A stretch of 64,000 nucleotides of DNA. Origin: Serripes groenlandicus. Taxonomy: Eukaryota; Mollusca; Bivalvia; Cardiida; Cardiidae. How positions within the stretch are numbered: position 1 is the stretch's first letter; each line of letters opens with the position of its first letter. The translations under genes and the position numbers were made by a program. The notes beneath the pieces were generated by a model. It did not search any database, was not told the origin of the DNA, and saw only the letters and a program-made list of their open reading frames with translations. The stretch lies in contig JASEVX010000013.1 of NCBI GenBank assembly GCA_031761405.1, positions 35,410,260 through 35,474,259 on the forward strand, given 5' to 3'. Positions 23,251-34,238 of the stretch are shown here, piece after piece.

Positions 23251-24188
23251 CTTAGGCAAGAGGGCCACGAGGCCCTCCATCGCTCATCTCAGAATAGGCG
23301 TTTTAGCACTTTAAGTCTTTCAGCGCCAATGTCAATATGAGGTTTTTGCCTGGCGGCAATCTTTGTTAACTGGAATAATTTCCTGACAAAGCTTATTGAT
23401 TGTTAACGCTTTGTTACAAATAAGTGTTAATACTTCTCAACACAACTGTAAATAAATTGGTGTGCGTGTTCTATACTTATTGATTTGGACTAGAGTTGAA
23501 GCATAGTTTTTTTGTTAGTATAGACATTATTTGCCAGGTCAACATGACCTGCCTTTCTTTTCATATTATTTTATTTTTAGTCGTAAGATAAACATTGGCA
23601 AGATTTAAAATCACAAACAGAAAAGTTTCAAAACTTTATTAATAACAAAAAATACTTTTAGCGTGTGACTTCCGGATCACTAACAAAATACACTGTTCTA
23701 GTTTGAATAAATGAAATAAGAATTTAAAAAGACTTTCAAGGTTTAGCAGCACAATATCCCGCCCTTCATCGAATATTTGTTGTTTCTCACACACGTGAAT
23801 ATTTCTGTTTCTGAACTGATTGTATTTACTTGGGGTTTTCAGGGAGTTCCGAATCAAAATGCATCTGTATGTTGAGTTGTTTTGGATCTCGTGATTTGTT
23901 ATTGAATACAAATAGATTTCTGAGAAGTTGTAGGTCAGGCGGAATCTCAAAATCGATTTTAACTGTCAACAAAATTGCAGCTGTCAAACGTGTATGTAGC
24001 TCATATACATGTAGGAAACAAAGTAATAAAACAGAAACTAAAAAAAAAAAAAAAATCCATGGTCCATCATAATATTAAAAATATGTCTATCACAAGAAAG
24101 TCAACAAAATATCTCCCTAGAAATTAAGCTGCTAATGCAACTACCTTTTATAACCTTTGTTTAAGGGCAACACTCCCCGGAAAAAAAT
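23251..24188. other. no gene; one common bivalve-type repeat end
   Basis: GAGGGCCACGAGGCCCTCCATCGCTCATCTCAG at about 23260 is a short inverted repeat that resembles, in opposite orientation, the end of the repeat at 32100-32790. The rest is unassigned. Confidence 0.35.
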
Positions 24189-24405
24189 ATAACCCTTTCC
24201 CACATACAAATAAAAGAGTCTATTAAGAAATATTGTTAATCTCTATCATAGTCAATGACAGTTCGATCTTTGAATGGAGTTGAAAATATTGTAGTAAATG
24301 GAGCAATTTGTTCATCAGGAGCAATTTCATCATTTGCCACAATGTTTTAAACAGTTGTCGGATGCAGAGGCGTAAGAAAACCGTCTACATTGGGGAAAGG
24401 GTTAA
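24189..24405. mobile_element. foldback MITE copy
   Basis: ATAACCCTTTCCCACATACAA to GGGGAAAGGGTTAA; centre AATTTGTTCATCAGGAGCAATTT. The left TTAA is mutated to ATAA. Confidence 0.65.
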
Positions 24406-24468
24406 ACCAATCAATACCTTTCGCATGTAAATAGCTTATGTGTGGGGAAAAGATAAAAAGAAAGAAAG

Positions 24469-24672
24469 AAATGTAATTTCCTACGTTTGAGAAAATCGAA
24501 TAAGGAGGAAATTAATTTCCCCCTGTTTGGAAGCAATGAACGCTAGGTGGCGTTGTTTTAAAGTGAATTGCACGAGGAAAGTTCTCGTGATCAGTCTTTC
24601 AGGTTTGGACAGTCGGACTGTGTTGACGTGTAACGAGTTATATATATTTTTTTTTTTTTTTATATACGATAG
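24469..24672 (+). repeat. split direct repeat A1
   Basis: Begins AAATGTAATTTCCTACG. Matches A2 with only a few differences up to ACGTGTAACGAGTTATAT, then diverges in a T-rich run. Confidence 0.85.
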
Positions 24673-25499
24673 TTCAGTTGATGCGTCTAACTTGTTGCTT
24701 TTGAAATGGCTTACGGTGATGATAGGGATTGGACTTGAAAGTGAGAGCATTAACCCCTTTCAGTCCCATTAAGTGCAGTAGAAGATAAGTATTTCATTTC
24801 TAGTTGTACTTAGGATATAAATTGGTTTACACATGACTTTATCGATTACGAGTAATGTCAGAAGACTATTCTGAATATATTGCGAAAAATAGGTTAATGG
24901 AACATATTGAATTCTGGATTGCCTATGCGCGGGGAGTGCTAGTAGTTTGGAATGGAAGTCGGCTGATTTTTGGATAATGTTCTTTCGATTAAGAGTTCTC
25001 GTCATTGCTTCAAGATTTGTTATCATTGCTACTTCAAAAGAATTTAATACAAGATGTTAAAATGGAGAAGGCAATGTTATCTTTATATATTGACTAAAGT
25101 GGAAAAGGGAGGGAAAATGATAGGTAAGGGACAGTAATACGTTATGAAAATGCAAATGCTGAACACTAGTTACCTCCCCTGCTCGCATAATACGAGCATT
25201 AATGATATTTAGATTCCGGTTTGACTTATCGCTGGAAGAAATGTATTACTATGTTCATTCATAGAGAAATTCATAATTCAAGTGATATATTTCAACGCTA
25301 TTTGTGTTTTACACATATGTTCTTTCAGAGATAATAGTAAAGAAATGCAGGAAATGGAGTTATCTGTTACAGGCGTGGCTGCCTTTAGAACTGTTGGTGA
25401 TATGGCGATATGTGGATCATAGAAGGATTGCTAATAAGGACTGCAGTTCTGTGGTTTGTTGTCGTTGGTTTTAAGATAAGAAATCCATTACAGTAAAAG

Positions 25500-26495
25500 G
25501 TTCAATGAAAAGAGAATTACAAGATATTGCTTATTTCATTTTCAGTTTTGTATGGCAAATTCAATAAGTCTTGAAATGGAATAGATTCCGAGGTCTGAGA
25601 ATTACAAAGTAGATTCTTTTTTGTCTAAACTAACAGATTACGATGATTGGGGAATTCCCTATGATATTTCCCGAATTATAGAAAATAAGTGCGGGAAATT
25701 AGAAGTTCATTGCTTCGCATTTCATTACAATGAAACTTGGTGAAGCTATATTCAAGGTTTTGGAACCCATATTGCAGAGGTAAAGATGCATTTGCAGAAT
25801 ATTGGGGTGATCAGTTCGGGTTATTTGTTCCCCCTATCAGTGAAATAAATAAAAAAGAAGACTCGTGTCTCTGTTAAGAAAGTTGCCAGCGTAGTAGGTC
25901 AGTTAATTTCTATGTCGATTGATATTGGACATGCCTCTCAAATCATGACGAGATATTTGAGTACAAATATATTGATGGCACGTCATTGGGATTCGTTTAT
26001 ATTCCTTAGTGATGAAAGTTCACAACAGTTATTGATTTGGAAAGATAATTCGGGATTGATTAATAAAAAAGATATTGTACAGTCACATACATGTACTAAA
26101 ATAGTGCATTTAGATGCAAGTCAAGTTAGTTATGGTAGTTACGAAGTCAGCAGTGTAAATGGAACCAGTCTTGCAGTGGTATAGATGCATTTGCAGAATA
26201 TTGGGGTGACTAATTTGGGTTATTTGTTCCCCCTAATAGTGTAATACATAGTTATTCAGAAAATGTCTATAGATCAAGCTAAAGGTCTTTTAGTTATACC
26301 TTACTGGAAATATGCACTTTTTTGGCCTTTTATTTGGCAGAATGGTTCATTTGCGAAAGAAATTACTCACTGGTTTGATTTGCCAACTGAAAAGCATAAT
26401 TACATGAGATGTAAAAATGGCAAAGGAAAGTTCGGCAATACGGATTTGAATTTCAGAATGCTGGCGATCATGATTAGTTCTAAGCAAGGGAAATA
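25500..26495 (+). pseudogene. DIRS-like pol remnants, order scrambled
   Basis: Fragments recognisable by DIRS-type motifs appear in several frames. An SS-x-x-REL-type piece (about 25500) is followed by a TDYDDWG piece (about 25630) and DAFAEYWGDQFGLFVPP (about 25786). Next comes an upstream-type block with VASVVGQLIS, IMTRYL and HLDAS, the RNase H aspartate (25857-26185). A second DAFAEYWGD block with a stop follows (26186-26252), then a GLLVIPYW block (26278-26495). In an ordinary element the HLDAS block should precede the REL and DAFAEYW blocks. The duplicated ~65-bp DAFAEYW sequence brackets the misplaced block. The reverse-transcriptase core was not recognised. Confidence 0.65.
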
Positions 26496-26504
26496 ATAAA
26501 GAGT

Positions 26505-28810
26505 TGCCCCCCTTATACAAAGAAGTAAAAAAGAATGACGTTATTACAGCAGTATCGCTAAAGATTAGGCGGTATCGCCGAAAGATTGACTTTCCATGTA
26601 GTAAAGTCAGGCGGAATCGCATTAAATTTGAGTTCTCAAGTAGTTCAGTCATGCGTAATTGCAGCAATACTGATTTGTCATGTAATAAAGTCAGGTGGAA
26701 TCGCATCAATATGGATTTCCCATGTAGTCTTATCGGAATCGCTAAGAATAGCTAAGGAATTGTCCTCCTTATATTAAGAGAAAAAAGAAAGAAAAAGAAG
26801 TAAGAAAGAATGACGTTATTACAGCAGTATTGCTAAAGATTAGGCGGTATCGCCGAAATATTGACTAGGCATGTAGTAAAGTCGGGTGTAATCACATCAA
26901 TATGGATTTCCCATGTAGAGGCTTATCGGAATCGCTAAGAATAGCTAAGGAATTGCCCTTCTTATATTAAGAAAAAAAGAAAGACAAAGAAGTAAAAAAG
27001 AATGACGTTATTACAGCAGTATTGCTAAAGATTAGGCGGTATTGCCGAAATATTGACTTTCCATGTAGTAAAGTCAGGTGCAATCGCATCAATATGGATT
27101 TACCACGTAGAGGTTTATCGGAATCGCTAAGAATAGCTAAGGAATTGCCCTTCTTATATTAAGTGAAAAAAGAAAGACAAAGAAGTAAAAAAGAATGACG
27201 TTATTACAGCAGTATTGCTAAAGATTAGGCGGTATCGCCGAAATATTGACTTTCCATGTAGTAAAGTCAGGTGCAATTGCATCAATATGGATTTTCAATG
27301 TAGAGGCTTATCGAAATCGCTAAAAATAGCTAAGGAATTGCCCTTCTTATATTAAGAGAAAAAAGAAAGACAAAAAAGTAAAAATGAATGACGTTATTAC
27401 AGCAGTATTGCTAAAGATTAGGCGGTATCGCCGAAATATTGACTTTCCATGTAGTAAAGTCAGGTGCAATTGCATCAATATGGATTTTCCATGTAGAGGC
27501 TTATCGGAATCGCTAAAAATAGCTAAGGAATTGCCCTTCTTATATTAAGAGAAAAAAGAAAGACAAAGAAGTAAAAAAGAATGACGTTATTACAGCAGTA
27601 TTGCTAAAGATTAGGCGGTATCGCCGAAATACTGACTTCTCATGTAGTAAAGTCAGGCGGAATCGCATTAAAAATTCATAAAGTAACTAAGTCACGCGAT
27701 ATGCAGCAATATTGACTTCGTGAAGTAAAGTCAGGTGAAATCGCATCAATATGGATTTCTCATGTAGAGTCAGGCGAAATCGCCATGTTCAGGATATCTA
27801 GGCGAACTCGCCATGTTTATAATATTTAGGCGGAATCGCCATGCTTAGAATATTCAGGTGGAACCGTCAGGTTTAGAATACTAATGCAGAAATACTGACT
27901 TTCCATGTAGTAAAGTCAGGTGCAATTGCATCAATATAGATTTTCCATGTAGAGGCTTATCGGAATCGCTAAAAATAGCTAAGGAATTGCCCTTATTATA
28001 TTAAGAGAAAAAAGAAAGACAAAGAAGTAAAAAAGAATGACGTTATTACAGCAGTATTGCTAAAGATTAGGCGGTATCGCCGAAATATTGACTTTACATG
28101 TAGTAAAGTCAGGTGCAATTGCATCAATATGGATTTTCCATGTAGAGGCTTATCGGAATCGCTAAAAATAGCTAAGGAATTGCCCTTCTTATATTAAGAG
28201 AAAAAAGAAAGACAAAGAAGTAAAAAAGAATGACGTTATTACAGCAGTATTGCTAAAGATTAGGCGGTATCGCCGAAATACTGACTTCTCCTGTAGTAAA
28301 GTCAGGCGGAATCGCATTAAAAATTCATAAAGTAACTAAGTCACGCGATATGCAGCAATATTGACTTCGTGAAGTAAAGTCAGGTGAAATCGCATCAATA
28401 TGGATTTCTCATGTAGAGTCAGGCGAAATCGCCATGTTCAGGATATCTAGGCGAACTCGCCATGTTTATAATATTTAGGCGGAATCGCCATGCTTAGAAT
28501 ATTCAGGTGGAACCGTCAGGTTTAGAATACTAATGCAGAAATACTGACTTTCCATGTAGTAAAGTCAGGCGGAATCGCATTAAAAATTCATAAAGTAGCT
28601 AAGTCACGCGAAATTGCAGCAATTTCGACTTTCCATGAAGTAAAGTCAGGTGAAATCGCAGTAATATTGATTTCTCATGTAGTAAAGTCAGGCGGAATCG
28701 CCATGTTTAGGATATTTAGGCGAACCCGCCATGTCTATAATATTAGGCGGAATCGCCATGCTTAAAATATTCAGGTCGAACCGTCAGGTTCAGAATACTA
28801 ATGCAGAATT
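26505..28810. repeat. hairpin-rich tandem array inside the DIRS-like element
   Basis: GAATGACGTTATTACAGCAG recurs at 26533, 26808, 27000, 27193, 27386, 27579, 28035 and 28228, giving a 193-bp basic unit and a 649-bp higher-order repeat (27579 and 28228 blocks). Within it, 12-nt self-complementary motifs recur: GGCGGTATCGCC, GGCGGAATCGCC, GGCGAAATCGCC, GGCGAACTCGCC. In the sub-blocks starting 27772 and 28421 they are spaced about every 28 nt. The stem GGCG(A/G)/(T)CGCC is kept while the loop bases vary. No coding frame spans it. Confidence 0.85.
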
Positions 28811-28982
28811 CACATGCTTATAATTACTAGGCTGAAATATATATATGGCAGAGTGCAATGTATGTCAGCGTTTTACATTTGCTAATGTATGTCAGTGTTT
28901 TACATTGTTTCATGTATATGAAGTAGCAGCTTGCTATAATATGTATTTATTATGTAAATTTATTTCTTCAGATTCACGCAGA

Positions 28983-29951
28983 AAATATTAATGATTTACC
29001 GAAAGTTTTAGCGGAGAAGGCGTATCTACTCCCGGATTTACTTAGACACTCTAGGGCATGCAGTACGGAAAAGAAGTACAACGGTGCTTTTATGCGTTTT
29101 CATAAATGGGCCTTGTGTAATGGGCTTGGGAGAAGGGACACTTCGTCCGCTAAGATTTCTACATTCGGTGATTCATTTAGCTTCTGTGATTCGAATCGCT
29201 AATACCCCTAGTTCAGTGATTGCTGCATTTAATGCTATTAAGTGGTACCATGATTTCTTCGGTTTAAATTCGCCTACAAATTCGAAATTTGTTCTTGAGC
29301 GGTTAAAAGGATTCTATCCAAACCAGCTGCTAGGAAAGAACCTTTAGATATTGGTATTGCAACCAACGTATATGACAGATTGAATGTCGACACAATCATT
29401 AAAAGTCAGCGCATTACTTGTGCTTTTTGGGTAGCTTTTGCTGGGGTTTTAAGAAATTCAGAGCTTTTAAATATTCGTATTTCTGATATTGTTTTCAATA
29501 TTTCTTATATGGCTTTATTCAAAGAAAGCAGTAAGGCGGATCAATATCGTGATGGTGCTTGGGCAATGATAGCTAAAACAGGATCAAAGTACTGCCCAGT
29601 TCAAAATGATAGAAAATTGATAACCTGGGGAAAATTGACAGGAGATGGATATTTGTTTTGCAATATATGTTCAACGAAAGAAGGATACAGAGTGAGAAAA
29701 TCGAACAAAGAATACCATACACAAATCCGAGGGAGCTATTCCTAGAGGCTTTGAAACCGCATGTAATAGACGTTAAGAAATACTGTCTTCATTCCTTGCG
29801 CTGAGGAGGGGCTACTATTGCTGCGAATAACGGAATAAAAGACAGATTACTCAAAAGACATGGACGTTGGTCAAGTGAAAGTGCAAAAGATTGCTATATT
29901 AAAAATAGTGCACATGAACGATTTCCGGTGTCATTAAATTCAGGACTATAA
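28983..29951 (+). pseudogene. DIRS-type tyrosine recombinase, broken
   Basis: The N-terminal helical core-binding part (EKKYNGAF, HKWALCNGLG, then ASVIRIANTPSSVIAAFNAI) is followed, after a frame change near 29330, by the catalytic domain. That domain contains FAGVLRNSELLNIRISDI (first catalytic Arg), SSKADQYRDGAW, the HSLR box (His-x-x-Arg) with an in-frame TGA directly after it, GGATIAANNG, HGRWSSESAKDCYI (second His/Trp and the Tyr nucleophile), and a stop at 29949-29951. A frameshift also occurs in the N-terminal part around 29120-29170. The family carries out site-specific strand exchange that integrates the circular intermediate. All recognisable catalytic residues survive, but the protein could not be made intact. 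Confidence 0.75.
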
Positions 29952-30110
29952 ATAAATAACATTCAAATGTTGTTTGGATACAGTGGGAAATAAAGTTCGA
30001 TTCGAAAAATTAGTTCATATCTAATAGGCTAAAATGTTCATCTTATTTCCTATGTATGACAGGTCTATCATAATTCCTTACATATACTGTTGCCCGTTCT
30101 TTTCATTCAG

Positions 30111-30232
30111 TCGACCGTCCAAATGCTTGTCGCAATTATAGAAAATGTTTTTTCAATATAAAGTGTTATTTGTTTCATTTGTCATTAGTCAATTAATGGC
30201 AAAAATAAGTCAGTGAATGGAAAGGTACATGA
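30111..30232 (+). repeat. split direct repeat B1
   Basis: TCGACCGTCCAAATGCTTGTC to AAAGGTACATGA; immediately precedes A2. Confidence 0.85.
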
Positions 30233-30234
30233 GA

Positions 30235-30422
30235 AAATGTAATTTCCTACGTTTGAGAAAATCGAATAAGGAGGAAATTAATTTCCCCCTGTTTGAAAGC
30301 AATGAACGCTAGGTGGCGTTGTTTTAAAGTGAATTGCACGAGGAAAGTTCTCGTGATCAGTCTTTCAGGTTTGGACAGTCGGACTGTGGTGACGTGTAAC
30401 GAGTTATATTTTTTCACGATAG
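30235..30422 (+). repeat. split direct repeat A2
   Basis: Copy of A1 with a few substitutions (for example GTTTGAAAGC where A1 has GTTTGGAAGC). Abuts B1, as expected for a circle-junction copy. Confidence 0.85.
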
Positions 30423-30908
30423 TTTAAAAAATCAAAATTACAAAGAGTAGTTCGGAGAATTAGTTCTGTTAATGTTTTTGATAAATTCAAAGATTGTTTT
30501 CTTTGAATTATGCTGTTTCCATTTCTTATGGATGTATTATTACAATATGATTGCTAGATGCGAATGAGGCCCAACATTTCTTGGTTCGACATTGACAAAT
30601 GGGCACAGGTTTCCAGAGTTTTTGGCTATAAAAAGTTTTATCTCTGGTTGTTCCTGGGCGAGTTGAACTATCTGCATATATACATATTTAATCCATTGGT
30701 CATGTTAGTTATGCTGATTCATTGAATTATATAATTCACAGTAAGTGCAAGTAGAAAAAAGGTGAACGCACACGGGTTTTTGTGTGGGTGTTATATGGCA
30801 ACCATGTAATTGCCACATGTATAACTATCCAAATATGTTGTAAATTAAGAATGTTTTGTACTGTACATATGTACTCGACTGAGTCGACCGTCCAAATGCT
30901 TGTCGCAG

Positions 30909-31030
30909 TCGACCGTCCAAATGCTTGTCGCAATTATAGAAAATGTTTTTCCAATATAAAGTGTTATTTGTTTCATTTGTCATTAGTCAATTAATGGCAA
31001 AAATAAGTCAGTGAATGGAAAGGTACATGA
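30909..31030 (+). repeat. split direct repeat B2
   Basis: Copy of B1; its first 25 bp are tandemly duplicated (also at 30884-30908). Similarity to B1 ends at GTACATGAGGAAAT, taken as the element's right end. Confidence 0.85.
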
Positions 31031-31091
31031 GGAAATAGCACTTTCCTCAGAAAGTAACAACAAATGTCCTGTAGCACAACCAATTCGTTTG

Positions 31092-31448
31092 CTATACATT
31101 TAAATATACAATGGTCATTACACTCCCTGCTTCCATTTTAGAAATAGTATCTTTAATATTTTGTATTAATGGTTTGATATAACAAAGGCATTGCAGCAAT
31201 ACACCCCCACAAGCTTCATGCTGCTCAGGCCATGGGAACGTACTAGGTACATGTTCAAAGGCGTCATCATGCACAAGACCATCAGCACCCAAAACTGTTC
31301 TTAAACAAGAAGCCAATTATCTTGACACATGACCTACAGGCAAATCTGCTATGCCAGATAAGAATAGTTGGCGTTTATCATCAGTGACCATGTTGTGTAA
31401 ATGGTTGTCGAAATGATCAAGTTCTGTCAAGAACATGGCAAAGGTATA
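31092..31448 (-). pseudogene. unrecognised coding remnant with one in-frame stop
   Basis: The minus-strand frame runs from about 31448 (FAMFLTELDHFDNHLHNMVT...LFLSGIADLPVGHVSR) through a single TAA (about 31317-31319) and on in the same frame (LASCLRTVLGADGLVHDDAF...STFPWPEQHEACGGVLLQC) to a stop at 31092. Continuity of coding-like sequence on both sides of one stop suggests a recently broken gene or mobile-element protein. A possible acceptor (gttcttgacag) lies at about 31424. No family recognised. It borders the right end of the DIRS-like element. Confidence 0.45.
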
Positions 31449-31660
31449 TAAATGGAGGTATAATTACTATTAGGCCTACATATTTAATAAATAATGGCTG
31501 GATTCGTTCATTGCAAACAAGCATTTTACATACATTTAATCAAGAAAACCATAGAAAGTGGTTAAACTTTGAAAATATATTAAAATATTACATATATATA
31601 CAATTTGCATAGAGTATGCACTTTACAGTAATTTTAAGATGTTCCCACATAAGCTGATAC

Positions 31661-31742
31661 GAAACTGACATGTATACAGGATGATGCATTAACATCATTT
31701 TCTCCAGGTACCTCCATCTTCACAAAATCTGCTTTCCAGAAA
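31661..31742 (-). CDS. possible exon upstream of the 31.1-kb remnant
   Basis: Pyrimidine-rich acceptor (ctatacttccttttag), 82 bp encoding FWKADFVKMEVPGENDVNAS..., then a GTATCA donor at 31656-31660. Its phase does not join cleanly to the frame at 31448-31092, so the link is doubtful. Confidence 0.25.
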
Positions 31743-32099
31743 CTAAAAGGAAGTATAGATAAACAAATTCTTACCAAATTGTCCAAAATTTATCGTGTAG
31801 ATGCATGTATTTATTGTCTTTGAATTACGGGAAGCATTTTTCGATAAACGTTGCGTTGGTTTTGACCCCACATGACCCATATACAAACTTGGCCTAGATA
31901 TCATCAAGACATTTTCATTTAAATTTTATTTTTTCTCAATGAGTACTTGTGTTAGGTCTTTCGTATTTGGAATATAATTACATATAATACCTTTCTTCAT
32001 AGTGTATATTCTGAACATGCTGATTTTGACCTTCTTTTTGGTTCAAGTTTTAGGGCAAGTTGGCATTTTCATTCATTATTTTAATTATTTCGAGCTTAT
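31743..32099. other. no recognised feature
   Basis: AT-rich; no repeat or coding signal seen. Confidence 0.3.
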
Positions 32100-32790
32100 T
32101 TCATGGCGAATTGTCCGTCGTGCGTGCATGCGTGCGTACGTCCGTACACTTTTTTTACTTCGAACGACTTCTCCTTCCTAACCACTTGGAAGGAACTTCA
32201 TAGAAAGCATCCTCTCAATGTCCTCTCCTAACTTCCTTTAAATTTAGTGGATCCATGCAAAATTCAAAAATATTTTCCTCCAAAAGTGTCAGGCCGAATT
32301 TCAAATAATTTCCATAGAAATGTTCCTTCGGTTATCCTCTATCAGATTCCATTAAGACAATATGATTGGTCGAAAATCATAGCCACCAGGCGGCGGGGCT
32401 ATTTTGCCTTATATGGATATAGTGAACAAATCTTCTCCGAAAGCGTTTGGTCAATTTTCAAAGAATTTTGCAGAAATGCTCCTTGGGAGACCTTCTAACA
32501 GATTCTTTCAAACGTTGATCGGTCGAAAAACATGGCCGCCATAGAGCGGGGCTATTTTTCCTTATATAGTGAAAACTTAAAAAATCTTCTCCTCCGAAAG
32601 TGTCGAGACGATTTTCAAATAACATTGTAGAAATGTTCCTCGGATGACCTTCTATCAGATTCCTTTAAGCCATATAGATTTGTCGAAAACTATGGCCACC
32701 AGGGTGCGGGGCTTATATGGCTAAAGTGAAAACAAATAAAATCAGGTGAGCGATCCAGGGCCATCATGGCCCTCTTGTTTACTTGAAATT
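32100..32790. repeat. dispersed repeat with CGTGCGTAC microsatellite and three internal copies
   Basis: Begins with TGTCCGTCGTGCGTGCATGCG followed by ACGTACGTCCGTAC, then ACGACTTCTCC. It has three ~157-bp internal copies (GAAAGTGTC..., TCAGATTCC..., ATGGCCACC...CGGGGC). It ends CAGGTGAGCGATCCAGGGCCATCATGGCCCTCTTG, whose GAGGGCCATGATGGCCCTC part is palindromic. Similar ends lie at 23.26 kb, and similar starts at 55.25 kb. Autonomous partner unknown. Confidence 0.6.
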
Positions 32791-33280
32791 CTGGTTAAAG
32801 TCTTGTGTGCAACTACATTTAGAATCCATATCTCGGTATCTTCTTAGTATCTTCTTGATACATTGGATTTAAACTTTATTTAACCCTTTTTAACCGTCAC
32901 ACTGATTTTAATAATTAAGTTAGATATTTCTTTTTTGCAAATAATGCAAATGATGGCCCTTTTTAGAAATTCTGGTTAAAGTTTTATGTGCAACTACATT
33001 GAGAGTTTATATTTTAGTCACTACTTGATGCATTGTATTCAATATTTATACAACTTTCCCGCCCATTAGACCTATGTTGATGTTAATTGTGATTATGGTT
33101 TTCTGCATATTATGCAAGTCATGGCCCTTTTTGACTTAGAAATTCTTTTTGAAATTTAGCGTGCAACTACATGAAGAGATCTTATCTCAGTAGCTACTTG
33201 ATGTATTGCATTTGAACTTGATACAATCATACAACCTTTCCCAACCAGCATAGATAATCAAGTAAGATAACTGTATCTTG
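32785..33280. repeat. 3 diverged tandem copies, ~177 bp
   Basis: AGAAATTCT...GTGCAACTACAT recurs at 32807, 32988 and 33161, each followed by CTACTTGAT(G/A)CATTG-like sequence. No coding signal. Confidence 0.55.
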
Positions 33281-33328
33281 CAATATAATGTGAAATGACG
33301 GTTTTTGTTACTAGTCACTATTTTAATC

Positions 33329-33705
33329 ATTTCCAGCATACAACAACTCTGCAGCAGATGACTATCAAAACATCTAGACAAAAATATGGAAAGTTTGTAG
33401 ATTTATAAATGTAGTTTATAAATAATTGTAGAACTATTCAATAAGGTTGAACACATTGTGGGAAAAGGAGAAATTGCTCATAATGAGCAATTTCTCCATT
33501 TGCCATAATGTTTTCAAAAGTCGTCTACTGCAGAGGCGTCAGAAAGTGACTTTGAAAACAAAATTTGAATAATGTTTGTAAGTGAAAGTATGAAAATGTA
33601 ATAGAGTTGTGAAAATATTGTGGCAAATGGAAAAACTACTCCCTTTGTTTTCAAAAGTCATCAGCTGCAGCCTGCGTCAAAATGCATCTGTATGTTGGAA
33701 AGAGC
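33329..33705. mobile_element. two fused foldback MITE copies
   Basis: The first part has the perfect centre GGAGAAATTGCTCA-TAA-TGAGCAATTTCTCC (about 33470-33500) with CTGCAGCAGATGAC and GTCGTCTACTGCAG arms. A second right arm (TTTTCAAAAGTCATCAGCTG, GTATGTTGGAAAG) follows. Confidence 0.65.
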
Positions 33706-33899
33706 CTGACTACTTTATTCAACATTTTGAGTTTCGACTGCTTGTTAAGAAAATTTGGTAACAACAGAACATTTTGTAGATTGATTTTGATACAAAAAGA
33801 GAAATTGTCCTGCCTTGGAATTTAGATGACATTACCTATTCTGATAACCTTGTGTATATCAACATTGTCTAACAATTCGTTCAAATTGTGTGTTACTAA

Positions 33900-34075
33900 A
33901 ACTGTTTCCCACATACAGCAAATCCTCAGCAGACGACTTTAAGATTGTCTACTCAAAAATATGTAAAATCACTTTAATTGTAGGTATTATTACTGAAAAA
34001 AGTTGAAAACATTGTGGCAAAAGGAAGAATTGCTCGGATGCCTCAAAATGCGTGTACTTGTGAGAAAGGGTTAAG
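33900..34075. mobile_element. foldback MITE, right arm deleted
   Basis: TTTCCCACATACAGCAAATCC and GAAAACATTGTGGCAAAAGG, then an abrupt jump to GTGAGAAAGGGTTAA. Confidence 0.6.
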
Positions 34076-34157
34076 TGTTGTACCTATATAGTATGAAACT
34101 TTTAAGAGATTCGCATTTTGATTGAGGATTTTAATTCAATGAATGTGTTTGTTACAG

Positions 34158-34217
34158 GTCGCTGGAAGTTCAGATTTAAAAGCAGTCCAGTTTCCATGTA
34201 CACAAGAACAGTTACAG
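34158..34217 (+). CDS. possible COMMD3-like internal exon
   Basis: Good acceptor (GAATGTGTTTGTTACAG) followed by exactly 20 in-frame codons, VAGSSDLKAVQFPCTQEQLQ, and then GCTAGT. GCTAGT could be a rare GC-type donor; a GTATAC donor lies 4 bp further on. The C-terminal COMM domain of COMMD3 has a similar PC/SC-x-x-EQLQ motif, usually followed by an acidic-basic helix, which would be the next exon and was not found. COMMD proteins form the Commander endosomal-sorting complex. The match is short and from memory; a chance frame is possible. Confidence 0.35.
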
Positions 34218-34238
34218 GCTAGTATACAGAATATTCCA

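Larger units (their letters stand above)
24469..31036 (+). mobile_element. DIRS/Ngaro-like tyrosine-recombinase retrotransposon, decayed
   Basis: Three signs define it. First, there are split direct repeats: A1 (24469-24672) recurs as A2 (30235-30422), while B1 (30111-30232), directly before A2, recurs as B2 (30909-31030) near the right end. A1-coding-B1-A2-B2 is the Ngaro-type arrangement. Second, RNase H-domain and following pol remnants of DIRS type lie at 25500-26495. Third, a tyrosine-recombinase pseudogene lies at 28983-29951. DIRS-group elements replicate through a circle integrated by the recombinase and make no target duplication; none is seen. A 2.3-kb tandem array separates pol from recombinase. 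About 470 bp without matching repeat lies between A2 and B2. Stops and frameshifts make it non-autonomous now, but A1/A2 and B1/B2 are nearly identical, suggesting recent movement, perhaps in trans. Confidence 0.75.
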
